Shown piece after piece: positions 23,564 through 31,090 of a DNA stretch of 56,665 bases. The notes below the pieces were generated by a model. That model saw nothing but the letters and a program-made list of their open reading frames with translations, was not told the origin of the DNA and did no database searches. The translations under genes were made by a program, and so were the position numbers. Every line of letters begins with the position of its first letter. Position 1 is the first letter of the stretch. The stretch covers positions 1-56,665 of the forward strand of contig JAUIJI010000002.1 in assembly GCA_030431435.1 (NCBI GenBank), read 5' to 3'. The stretch comes from Alphaproteobacteria bacterium (lineage in GTDB: Bacteria > Pseudomonadota > Alphaproteobacteria > Sphingomonadales > Sphingomonadaceae).

Positions 23564-25297
23564 TCAGGCGCTTTCCTCGTCTGGTTTGCCCAGATGGAGT
23601 ACGGCATCCGCTATCTGCGTCAATGCGGGGCGATGGCCAAGGATTACAATGGCACACTTGCCGCGCAGTCCGGCGACGCTTCGTGCGATCATTTCCTCGT
23701 TGGACGGGTCGAGCGCCGATGTCACCTCATCCAGGATCAGCAATTGCGGCTCTCGCAACAGGGCGCGAGCCAGCGCTATCCGCTGCCGCTCGCCGCCCGA
23801 AAGCTGGCGGCCGGCTTCGCCAACTACGGTGTCGAGGCCTTGCGGCAGGTCCAGCACGAACCCGGCAGAAGCGTCTCGAAGCGCGCGTTCGATCCTCTCC
23901 TGCGGGAAATCGCCCCGCCCCCAGCACAGGTTTTCGCGAACACTCGCCTCGAACAGGTAGGGCGATTGTTCGACATAGGCGACATGTCCGCGCCATGCGA
24001 TCAGGCCGGCCCGGTCCAGCGCCTTGCCATCGATCAACACTTCGCCGGCATCAGGAGCCAGCAATCCACTCAGCACATCGGCCAGCGTGCTCTTGCCTGA
24101 TCCTGACGGTCCGGTCACCGCAAGGATGCTGCCAGCCGGAATCTCCAGGTCGAGGTCTTCAAGGATAGGTGTATCGCGCCCTTCGTAACGGATCGTTAGC
24201 CGCCTGACCGCAAGTGACTGCGTCAACGCGGGCACGTCATGGGCAGCGGCCTCGGGCTCTGCCACCTGGTTTGCCTCGCTTATCATGTCGAGCATTTCCC
24301 GCAGCGCCGATTCGCAGAACAGGATTGACCGGAAGCCCTGCTGGATCTGGCTCATGACAGGGGCCATTCGCGCAAGGATTGCGAGTACGGGGACCACGAG
24401 GCTGATCGGCTGCTGGAACGAGACGAGGCCGATATAGAGGATCATGGCGAGCGTGATCGCAGCGGCAACCTGCATGATCAGGCGGACGCGGGCTGCCTTG
24501 CGAAAGTACAGCTTTTCCACTCCGATCAGGCTGTTCACCGATTGCTCGAACTGGTCGGCAATCAGCTTTTCCGCTCCGGCAAGCCTGGCTGCGCGCAGAT
24601 TGGCTATCCCGGCATTCGCCCGTTCGTTGAGGGCGACATACAGTTGGCCGAAGTTGCCCACCGCCTCCCTGCGGCGCGATTCGAGGAATATCAGGACAGC
24701 CCCGATGGCCACACCGAGCACGAGCGCGATCGATGTAAGCTTCCAGGACACGAACAGCGCCGCAACAAGCAGTGACCCCAAGGTCAGGATCCCGGCCAGA
24801 AGTGAAAGGCCCTGATTGGCGAGCGAGCCAACACGTTCGGCCAGTCCCATGATGAAGGCCGTGTGGTCGGCGCCGGTCTGCCGCGCAAGCCAGCGCCACT
24901 CGGCGCTGACGATGGCCCGGTGGCACCGCAGGCGCAGCTTGCGGGTGGTCTTCAGGCCGAGCAGGCGCTGCTGCTCCATCGCGAAATAGACCAGCAGGGA
25001 CCTGAGGCAGACGAGGCCGACGAATATGACCAGCAAGGCTGGGAGCGAAAGATCCGGCAACCACCCGTCGAGGAACTGGGCGCCGTCGTTCGATACCGCC
25101 TGCGTCATCGGGACCAGCAGGAGCAGGCCGATGCCCTCTGTAAGGCTGCTCGCCAGCATCAGCAGCCCGGCAAGTGCGAGCCGGTCCATACCGGCCAGGT
25201 CGATCAGGAAGGCGAGAAGGGACCACCTTGAACGCACGGCTGCCCTTGTCGAAACGGCCGGGGTGGCCGCAGGCATGGTTGATTCGCGATTCACCAT
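23564..25297 (-). CDS. ABC transporter, fused membrane and ATPase domains
   Basis: 577 residues: an ABCB-type transmembrane domain (six helices, about residues 30-320) and an ATPase domain. Walker A GPSGSGKST is near 385, the signature LSGGERQRIALARALL near 490, and Walker B LLILDEVTSALD near 512. This half-transporter type exports lipids, peptides or glycolipids. It is the first gene of the minus-strand run ending in the rfb genes, separated by four bases from the NTP_transf_5 gene. No peptidase C39 domain is present. Wzx and Wzy are also encoded here, so its cargo may be something other than the main EPS repeat unit. Confidence 0.85.
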   Translation of the reverse strand: MVNRESTMPAATPAVSTRAAVRSRWSLLAFLIDLAGMDRLALAGLLMLASSLTEGIGLLLLVPMTQAVSNDGAQFLDGWLPDLSLPALLVIFVGLVCLRSLLVYFAMEQQRLLGLKTTRKLRLRCHRAIVSAEWRWLARQTGADHTAFIMGLAERVGSLANQGLSLLAGILTLGSLLVAALFVSWKLTSIALVLGVAIGAVLIFLESRRREAVGNFGQLYVALNERANAGIANLRAARLAGAEKLIADQFEQSVNSLIGVEKLYFRKAARVRLIMQVAAAITLAMILYIGLVSFQQPISLVVPVLAILARMAPVMSQIQQGFRSILFCESALREMLDMISEANQVAEPEAAAHDVPALTQSLAVRRLTIRYEGRDTPILEDLDLEIPAGSILAVTGPSGSGKSTLADVLSGLLAPDAGEVLIDGKALDRAGLIAWRGHVAYVEQSPYLFEASVRENLCWGRGDFPQERIERALRDASAGFVLDLPQGLDTVVGEAGRQLSGGERQRIALARALLREPQLLILDEVTSALDPSNEEMIARSVAGLRGKCAIVILGHRPALTQIADAVLHLGKPDEESA

Positions 25298-25486
25298 GGC
25301 GCGAGCGCACTCTTGTCCAGGCCGGACGGCTGCAAGAAAGCCCCCACTTTGGGCAAGAACCGGAATGAAGCATTCATAACGCCGCAGTATTTGGCAGCCA
25401 GAGGGGGAACTGGCCAGCTTTTCCGCCGTTTACTGGGTCCGTGCCACGCCCTTAATCAAAAAATAGAGTTTTCTTGGAATAGGGGT

Positions 25487-25515
25487 TTGCACTTGATTGT
25501 GCGTTGCGGTATGTA
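25487..25515 (+). promoter_or_regulatory. Predicted promoter of the small secreted protein gene
   Basis: TTGCAC (25487-25492) and TATGTA (25510-25515) are separated by exactly 17 bp, one of the best sigma-70-like matches I see in the window. The leader to the ATG at 25554 is about 30-35 bases and contains GGAG at 25540-25543. Confidence 0.55.
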
Positions 25516-25553
25516 ACGTGAAATTCTAAGCCTATTGTGGAGCAGAATCGACC

Positions 25554-25802
25554 ATGAAGACCATCATCGCTAGCCTCGCCGCTGCCAGCCTGGCCTTTGT
25601 GCCGCTTGCTGCCCAGGCCAACACCCGTTCGGCCGAGAGCAATGTCTCTCTGGTTCAGACTTACGCACCTGCACGCACCGCCTCGCCCGTTGGCGAAGCC
25701 GAAGACCTGGAAGGCATCAGCCCGCTGGTTCTTATCCTCGGCGGTGCTCTGGTGATCTGGGGCATCATCGAGATCGTCGATTCCAAGGGCATCATCGACT
25801 AA
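25554..25802 (+). CDS. Small secreted/membrane-anchored protein of unknown function
   Basis: 82 residues. A Sec signal peptide (MKTIIASLAAASLAFVPLAAQA, likely cut after Ala-Gln-Ala near residue 22) is followed by a short polar segment and one C-terminal hydrophobic helix (PLVLILGGALVIWGIIEIV, about 57-75) with an acidic tail. I do not recognise a family name, although small proteins with this layout are frequent near EPS genes in sphingomonads. It has its own strong-looking promoter and a good rho-independent terminator, so it is probably monocistronic and well expressed. It sits between the divergent ABC exporter and the O-antigen-ligase-like gene. A structural or assembly role in export is a guess. 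Confidence 0.8.
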   Translation: MKTIIASLAAASLAFVPLAAQANTRSAESNVSLVQTYAPARTASPVGEAEDLEGISPLVLILGGALVIWGIIEIVDSKGIID

Positions 25803-25830
25803 TCGATTTTCCCGAGAATTGAATGAAGAG

Positions 25831-25864
25831 AGCGACCTGCGGTTCGTCCGCTGGTCGCTTTTTT
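25831..25864 (+). terminator. Rho-independent terminator of the small secreted protein gene
   Basis: AGCGACC (25831-25837) pairs with GGTCGCT (25853-25859), with a second inner stem GCGG/CCGC closing a small loop. It is followed by a run of six T (25859-25864). Confidence 0.85.
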
Positions 25865-25901
25865 CTTGCCTGCAAGTGACATGAGGGCTTGAACCCAGCC
25901 C

Positions 25902-27263
25902 ATGAATTCCGCCCCTCCATTCGATCAGGCACCGCTCGCGGCAAGCGTCGCAATGCTGCGCCAGCCGGTGACCCAGCTGCAGATATTGCTGGTTCTTGCC
26001 TTGCTGCTTGGCGGCGGCGGCATCGTTTATGGTGTGCGCCATTTCCTGCTACAGGGTTTCGCACTCCTGCTGCTCGGTCTGAATGCCGGGCTTGTCGCGG
26101 ACTTCTTCCGGCATGGCCCGCGCATGCTAGTGGCGCTCTTGGTGTTAACCGTCGCTTTTCCGCTGCTGCAGCTGGTGCCATTGCCACCAGCGATCTGGCA
26201 AGCCTTGCCCGGGCGCGAACTGGCAATCGAATCGCTCGCGCTTGCGGAATATCCGGCAGACAGCTGGATGCCCTTCAGCCTCGATCCGGCACGCACGGCG
26301 CTGGCGTTCTTCGCCACGATCGTGCCGGCGACACTGATTGTCATTGGCCATGGTCTCCCATTCGCGGAGAAGGTCCGGCTGGCGTGGACCGCATTTATCG
26401 TCGCCGTCCTGATCCTGCTGCTTGGTGTGGTCCAGCTTTCGAGCGGCAACACCACGCTTATGACGCAGTGGATCACACCCGATGCGGACGTGCTCTACGG
26501 TACCTTCTCCAACCGCAACACTGGCGGCCTTGCCTTCCTGCTGGCTGCGATCCTCGCGATCAGTCTACCGGTGCGCGGGGGCATGATTACGCGGATTTCG
26601 GTCGGTGCCGGAGTGGCCCTGCTGGTCCTTGGTGTGGTGCTGACACAATCCCGCACAGCCATGACGCTGCTGCTGGTGTTTGTCGGCATACTGGGCTTGC
26701 GGGGAATCGCGATGCTGCGCAGGAAAGCGGGCGGTGCCGGCAGGAAGCAGATGCTTGCTGCGGGACTGGTAGCGGCTGCTATCGTGGCTGCGCTGGGCAT
26801 ATCGGTGCTTTCCGGCGGGCGTGCGGCAGACAGTATCGAGCGCTTCTCCACCATCCAGCAGGACCGGCTTGAACGGTGGGACGATGGCAGCTTTACTGCT
26901 GGCCGTTACTGGCCGGTCGGAGCGGGCACGGGCACCTTCGACGATGTGTTCCAGATTGACGAATCGCTGGAATATCTGTCGCTCGCACGAGCCGGGCGGG
27001 CGCATAATGATTACCTCGAACTGGCGATCGAAACCGGCATTGTCGGGCCCTTGTTGCTGCTCCTCTGGCTCGGCTGGGGTAGCTATGCCAGCCTGCGCGG
27101 CGGGCCTGCGGAGGAGAGATGGCTACGGCTCGCTGCCAGCGCCTCGCTCGTCTGTATCGCCTTGCAATCGGTGCTCGACTATCCACTGCGCAACCAGGCC
27201 ATGCTCAGCCTTGCCGCGCTGATGATCGTGCTGCTCGCATGGCGGCGGGAGGATCGGGCATGA
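25902..27263 (+). CDS. O-antigen ligase/polymerase family membrane protein (Wzy_C)
   Basis: 453 residues with about 11-12 helices. The large periplasmic loop contains NRNTGGLAFLLAAIL, ERFSTIQQDRLERWDDG and the conserved AHNDYLELAIETG (near 367-379), typical of the Wzy_C domain. It would join glycan units on the periplasmic side, either polymerising or ligating them. It is the second protein of this type in the locus, so one may be the polymerase and the other a ligase or the polymerase of a different glycan. The next gene overlaps by four bases (ATGA at 27260). Confidence 0.88.
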   Translation: MNSAPPFDQAPLAASVAMLRQPVTQLQILLVLALLLGGGGIVYGVRHFLLQGFALLLLGLNAGLVADFFRHGPRMLVALLVLTVAFPLLQLVPLPPAIWQALPGRELAIESLALAEYPADSWMPFSLDPARTALAFFATIVPATLIVIGHGLPFAEKVRLAWTAFIVAVLILLLGVVQLSSGNTTLMTQWITPDADVLYGTFSNRNTGGLAFLLAAILAISLPVRGGMITRISVGAGVALLVLGVVLTQSRTAMTLLLVFVGILGLRGIAMLRRKAGGAGRKQMLAAGLVAAAIVAALGISVLSGGRAADSIERFSTIQQDRLERWDDGSFTAGRYWPVGAGTGTFDDVFQIDESLEYLSLARAGRAHNDYLELAIETGIVGPLLLLLWLGWGSYASLRGGPAEERWLRLAASASLVCIALQSVLDYPLRNQAMLSLAALMIVLLAWRREDRA

Positions 27264-27958
27264 TCGGGCGGATTATTGTCTGGCTAGGCCTGACGGCGAC
27301 GGCGGTGATGTGCTTCATCGTACAGGTCGACAGGCAAAGCCTTGCCCAGCCGCAACTGGCTGCGATCGTCCCCGATTGGCTGGGCGGAGCTGCGAAGGCG
27401 TATCGCGCCGAGGCCGCCCTGCAGGCTGGCAATGGCGCCGAAGGCCTTGAACTTGCCCGCGAACTCGTCCGTGCACGACCGATGCCCGCCGAACATCTCA
27501 CCCTGCTGGCCCAGGCACAGATCCTGTCGGATGAGACAGATGCGGGCATCGCCACCATGCAGGCTGCCACCACGCGCGGCTGGCGCGTGCCGCCGGTGCA
27601 GCTGGCGGTGGCGCAGGGGGCTTTCCAGATGGGCGAATATGGCACGGCGGCAGACAGGCTGGCGGCGATCATGGCAGTGGGTGCGGACAATGAGATCTCG
27701 GGCCAGCTGCTCGGGCAGGTGCTGGCGCAGGGCGAGGGGCGTGCTGCCTTTGCCGCGAAGCTGGGCGGTGAAGGCTATTGGCAGGCGCGTTTCTTCCGTT
27801 CAGCGATTACCGCTGCTGATCCGCAGGACCTGCTGGAGACAATGCTGATGGCAGAGGGCAACGGCTTTGAAACGCCCTGCGACAATTACCAAGGGCTACT
27901 CCGAGAGCTTTCCGAAGAGCAGGCCAGCGCCGTCACCCTTCCCGAGCGGTGCCGCTGA
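27260..27958 (+). CDS. Membrane-anchored TPR-like protein
   Basis: 232 residues. One N-terminal helix (IGRIIVWLGLTATAVMCFIV) is followed by helical repeats of TPR type (AYRAEAALQAGNGAEGLELA, AEHLTLLAQAQILSDETDA, QLAVAQGAFQMGEYGTAADR). The upstream open frame to 27119 runs inside the ligase gene, so ATG 27260, coupled to the previous stop, is the start. TPR proteins of this kind often follow Wzy-type genes and may scaffold the periplasmic export machinery. It is convergent with lptA, with six bases between the stops. Confidence 0.75.
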   Translation: MIGRIIVWLGLTATAVMCFIVQVDRQSLAQPQLAAIVPDWLGGAAKAYRAEAALQAGNGAEGLELARELVRARPMPAEHLTLLAQAQILSDETDAGIATMQAATTRGWRVPPVQLAVAQGAFQMGEYGTAADRLAAIMAVGADNEISGQLLGQVLAQGEGRAAFAAKLGGEGYWQARFFRSAITAADPQDLLETMLMAEGNGFETPCDNYQGLLRELSEEQASAVTLPERCR

Positions 27959-27964
27959 TCAGGC

Positions 27965-28561
27965 CTAGTCCTGCTCCGGAACCTGGAAGCTGCCCGAGAC
28001 CCGGCCACCTTGTGACTGGTTGCCCGCAGCATTGCCGTCCACGCTGGAAATGCCGGTGTTGAGGTCGATCACCAGCCTGCCACCGTTCAGCGTATCACCG
28101 CCACGCCGCAGCGACACGCCGCCTGACAGGATGATGAGCTTGCGCTGGAAGTCATAGACAGCGGCCGCACCGCTCGCACGCTCATTGCCGCGATTGACCA
28201 CGACATTGCCGCTGGCATCGACGCGCTGGATCGTCAGCGGGCCGTTGTCGTTAAAGGAAACGGTGGTGCGATCGGCGCTGAGGCTGAGATCGCCCTGCCG
28301 GATACGCACCGCGCCAGACAGCACAACGCGGTTCTGGCGGTCGAAGAAATCGATACTGTCCGCATCATACTGCACCGGCTGGTTCGAATTGAACCCGGCG
28401 ATGTTCTGTGCGCCCGCCACCGAGCTGAACGCCAGCGCTGCCACGCTGCCCGCCAATGCGCCGCCGATCAGGCCGCGCACCGCCAACTTGCCGATTGATG
28501 ATCGCGAAGTGTTCATGCCGCCAACCGATAGACGATTGGTGCCTCCAGACAAGCGCATCAT
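27965..28561 (-). CDS. lptA: LPS transport periplasmic protein LptA (OstA-like)
   Basis: 198 residues. A signal segment (residues about 28-51, ending SSVAGAQ) is followed by an OstA-like beta-jellyroll: VQYDADSIDFFDRQNRVVLSGAVRIRQG (read in parts) and ASGAAAVYDFQRKLIILSGGVSL. LptA forms the periplasmic bridge carrying LPS from LptC to LptD. It overlaps lptC by four bases. The cytoplasmic ATPase gene lptB, which usually follows lptA in alphaproteobacteria, is not downstream; the EPS locus abuts instead. Confidence 0.9.
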   Translation of the reverse strand: MMRLSGGTNRLSVGGMNTSRSSIGKLAVRGLIGGALAGSVAALAFSSVAGAQNIAGFNSNQPVQYDADSIDFFDRQNRVVLSGAVRIRQGDLSLSADRTTVSFNDNGPLTIQRVDASGNVVVNRGNERASGAAAVYDFQRKLIILSGGVSLRRGGDTLNGGRLVIDLNTGISSVDGNAAGNQSQGGRVSGSFQVPEQD

Positions 28562-29214
28562 TCGATCCCCTCCGGCATCCGCATCCGCCCCGGCACCATC
28601 CGCAGGCTGGCATTTCCACGCAATGACAGCGAGCGTTCTTCCAGATCCACTTCCATCCGGTCAGCCGAGAAAGTCCCGGCGGGGATTGCGCCTTCCACCC
28701 GGCCCTGGCCGACCAGGCTGCGCGAAGGCAGGTCGATCAGCACGTTGCGGGCCGTAAGGCGATAGCCGTCAGCCGCGCTGAACTGCACGATGCCGGGCAC
28801 GCTCACCTGTTCCTCGTCGATATTGTAATTGCCAGCGGGCGAACTCAGCACCGCTGGCCCGTCAGGCAGCACGATCCGCGCCACCAGGTCGTGCAGGGCA
28901 ACAACCGGAACGCTGGCGCTGGATTGCACCGCATCGCCTGCCGATAGCGAGAAAGGCCGGCCATTGGCGTCCTCCCCGCGATACATGGCGTTGTCGACCC
29001 TCAGCCGGTCCTCCGCGATGGCGACCTTGTTGCGATCGAGCAGGAAGCTCACTTCCGAGGTGGGGCTGAGCGGGGTGATCAGCATCATCGCCGCCACCAC
29101 GCCCACGGCCGCAGGCAGGCCGACCGCAAGCACACGGACGATCTTGTCGAGCGAAGAACCCGGCGCAGCGAAATGCTGCCTGCGGGTGCGCATCCTGTCT
29201 GCTTCGAGGGTCAT
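28558..29214 (-). CDS. lptC: LPS export protein LptC
   Basis: 218 residues: a cytoplasmic N-terminus, one membrane helix (about 27-45, VLAVGLPAAVGVVAAMMLI), then a periplasmic jellyroll with LTARNVLIDLPSRSLVGQG and MEVDLEERSLSLRGNASLR. It anchors the Lpt bridge at the inner membrane. It overlaps lptA at an ATGA and follows the RNase D-like gene by 27 bp, an order common in alphaproteobacteria. The identity rests partly on this conserved order. Confidence 0.88.
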   Translation of the reverse strand: MTLEADRMRTRRQHFAAPGSSLDKIVRVLAVGLPAAVGVVAAMMLITPLSPTSEVSFLLDRNKVAIAEDRLRVDNAMYRGEDANGRPFSLSAGDAVQSSASVPVVALHDLVARIVLPDGPAVLSSPAGNYNIDEEQVSVPGIVQFSAADGYRLTARNVLIDLPSRSLVGQGRVEGAIPAGTFSADRMEVDLEERSLSLRGNASLRMVPGRMRMPEGIE

Positions 29215-29241
29215 GGCACCATGCCTTTCGCAACCGCGAGC

Positions 29242-29859
29242 TTACTCGTGGCTGAAGATGTCCTTGTCGATCCAACCGGCCATGTCGAGACGGGCGCGGG
29301 TGGGCAGGAAATCGAAACAGGCCTGCGCAATCTCCAGCCGGCCCTCGCGTTCGAGCCGCGGGATCAGTTTCTCGCGCAGGCGATGGAGGAAGCGCACGTC
29401 CGATGCGGCATATTCGCGCTGGGCATCGGTCAGCGTATCCGCACCCCAGTCGGAAGATTGCTGCTGCTTGGAAATCTCCTCGCCCAGCATCTCGCTGATC
29501 AGGTTCTTCAGGCCGTGGCGATCGGTATAGGTGCGCGTCAGCTTGCTGGCGATCTTGGTGCAGAACACCGGCGCGGCCATCACGCCGAGGTAATACTCGA
29601 TCGCCGCAAGGTCGAAGCGGGCATAGTGATAGAGCTTCAGCCGCGCAGGATCAGCCAGAACCGCCTTCAGGTTCGGTGCATCATAGGCGCTGCCCTTGGC
29701 GAAGCGGACGAGGTGTTCGTCGCCCTGCCCGTCACTGATCTGCAGCACGCACAGCCTGTCGCGATGGGTGACAAGGCCCATGGTTTCGGTGTCCACGGCA
29801 ACCGGGCCGGGCGCCAGCACGCCAGCGGGCAGATCTTCTTCGTGATAATATACGGTCAT
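29242..29859 (-). CDS. Ribonuclease D-like 3'-5' exonuclease
   Basis: 205 residues, containing only the DEDDy exonuclease domain without the HRDC domains of full-length RNase D. Catalytic motifs are visible: AVDTETMGL (near 21), YHYARFDLAAIEY (near 77) and REYAASDVRFLHRL (near 145, Tyr and Asp of the DEDDy set). It is expected to trim structured RNA 3' ends in the cytoplasm. It is the first gene of the rnd-lptC-lptA run on the minus strand. The short, HRDC-less form is common in alphaproteobacteria. Confidence 0.88.
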   Translation of the reverse strand: MTVYYHEEDLPAGVLAPGPVAVDTETMGLVTHRDRLCVLQISDGQGDEHLVRFAKGSAYDAPNLKAVLADPARLKLYHYARFDLAAIEYYLGVMAAPVFCTKIASKLTRTYTDRHGLKNLISEMLGEEISKQQQSSDWGADTLTDAQREYAASDVRFLHRLREKLIPRLEREGRLEIAQACFDFLPTRARLDMAGWIDKDIFSHE

Positions 29860-29874
29860 ATGCCAATTCCCTTA

Positions 29875-30139
29875 GGCCGCGTGGACAGATTCCTCAATGC
29901 CACGGTTCGAGTCAAAATTCGTTCTCACAAGGAGTGTGGCCGCCGTTAGTGCTGTTCACTTGCAAGGCCACGCGACGCCGTGAGGGCGGATTTGGGCCGA
30001 ACCCCGAAGGGGCCAGACGAGAAGGCACCGCTTCCGCGTCATTCGTCCTTGAATATGCGACGGCATGTCCTGCGTCCTCACTCCTCGAACCGGAGCCTTC
30101 TCGTCTGGCCGTGGCACTGAGGAATCTGTCCACGCGGCC
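29875..30139. repeat. 265-bp element with 31-bp terminal inverted repeats and nested hairpins
   Basis: The outer arms (29875-29905 and 30109-30139) are inverted copies matching at 30 of 31 bases; each begins GGCCGCGTGGACAGATTCCT. Inside, GGCCAGACGAGAAGGC (30011-30026) is perfectly inverted at 30095-30110, where it overlaps the right arm. CCCCGAAGGGG (30002-30012) forms a small hairpin. No gene is seen inside and no clear target duplication flanks it. It occupies most of the 348-bp divergent region between the RNase D-like gene and ung. The layout fits a MITE-like or REP-like interspersed element; its copy number elsewhere cannot be judged here. Confidence 0.7.
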
Positions 30140-30207
30140 TCCGGCGATTGGGGAAAGAGGGAAAGGGGATGCTGGTTGCCTGCTGCAGGGGGCAGTAGGA
30201 CAGGTGC

Positions 30208-30888
30208 ATGGCTGATACTGTCCCCGATAGCTGGCGCGCTGTGCTTGACCCGGTGCTCGCCGCGCCCGAAGCCCGCAAGCTGGGTGGCTGGCTGCGCGCC
30301 GAGGAGGATGGCGGCAAGACGATCTACCCGCCGCGCGGCCAGCGGCTGAAGGCGCTGGAACTGACGCCGCTGGACAGCGTGAAGGTCGTGATCCTCGGGC
30401 AGGATCCCTATCACGGGCCGGGGCAAGCGCATGGATTGAGCTTTTCCGTGCCGCAGGGAGTGAAGCAGCCGCCATCGCTGGTGAATATCCTCAAGGAACT
30501 GGAAAGCGACCTCGGCATTTTCCGCCCCGCGCGTGGCAACCTGGAAAGCTGGGCGCGGCAGGGCGTGCTGCTGTTGAACAATGCGCTGACGGTGGAGGCG
30601 GGGCAGGCCGGATCGCACCAGATGCGCGGCTGGGAAGCGATTACCGATGCAGCCGTGGCCGCGGTGGCCGAAGGGGAAAACCCCTGCGTCTTCATCCTGT
30701 GGGGCAGCCATGCGCAGAAGAAGGCCCAGCGCATCGCCGCGCTCAATTCCGGTCGACACCTGGTGATTTCCTCCCCGCATCCCAGCCCGCTGTCCGCCCA
30801 TCGCGGTTTTTTCGGCTCGAAACCGTTCAGCAAGGCGAATGAGTTCCTCGAAGCCAACGGTCGCGGCGCGATTGACTGGAATCCTTGA
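30208..30888 (+). CDS. ung: Uracil-DNA glycosylase, family 1
   Basis: 226 residues. The catalytic water-activating motif VVILGQDPYHGPGQAHGLSF (near residue 60) and the DNA-intercalation motif HPSPLSAHRGFFG (near 190) are both present. LLLNNALTVEAGQAGSH is also typical. It removes uracil from DNA in base excision repair. The start ATG 30208 follows the repeat element by about 70 bp, and the promoter must lie within or next to that element. Confidence 0.96.
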   Translation: MADTVPDSWRAVLDPVLAAPEARKLGGWLRAEEDGGKTIYPPRGQRLKALELTPLDSVKVVILGQDPYHGPGQAHGLSFSVPQGVKQPPSLVNILKELESDLGIFRPARGNLESWARQGVLLLNNALTVEAGQAGSHQMRGWEAITDAAVAAVAEGENPCVFILWGSHAQKKAQRIAALNSGRHLVISSPHPSPLSAHRGFFGSKPFSKANEFLEANGRGAIDWNP

Positions 30889-31033
30889 ATTCCAGTGGCT
30901 TGACCCCGGATATGGAACACATGGAACACGGTCCTGAAGGCAAAAATCCTTCCTTCCGGCAAGGTGGTTCTGACAATGGCAAAGAGCGGCTTCCCTTTGA
31001 CATGAGCCCTGCTTGTAGGACAGCTTGGCGCGC

Positions 31034-31090
31034 ATGACCGAAGCGGAGGCCCGCACAGCGCTTGCAAGGCTCGACAGCGGCGAACAATGA
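31034..31090 (+). pseudogene. 18-codon remnant of a DksA/TraR-like N-terminus
   Basis: The frame reads MTEAEARTALARLDSGEQ then stop. It resembles the start of the intact DksA/TraR gene at 31744 (MTPEEARTALEARLEEL, later ARLDA). The two share GCCCGCACAGCGCTTG exactly (31049-31064 and 31768-31783). The remnant overlaps the following membrane-protein start (ATGA at 31087). The simplest reading is that insertion or duplication separated the 5' end of a DksA-like gene from its body. A tiny coupled leader ORF is the alternative. Confidence 0.5.

Noticed and set aside
22357-25802. A lasso-peptide cluster (NTP_transf_5 protein, ABC exporter and small ORF)
   Set aside because: No asparagine-synthetase-like cyclase, transglutaminase-like protease or PqqD-like recognition protein is present. 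The small ORF has a Sec signal and a membrane helix, unlike a lasso precursor.
25902-27263. The second Wzy_C protein as a LPS O-antigen ligase WaaL linked to lptA/lptC
   Set aside because: It belongs to the plus-strand EPS end and overlaps a TPR gene; lptA and lptC are convergent and not co-transcribed. Sequence alone cannot separate ligase from polymerase, so I kept a neutral call.
29872-30207. A retron, tRNA or CRISPR in the structured region upstream of ung
   Set aside because: No reverse transcriptase is encoded nearby, no tRNA-like acceptor and T-loop arrangement is present, and the repeats are inverted rather than regularly spaced direct repeats.
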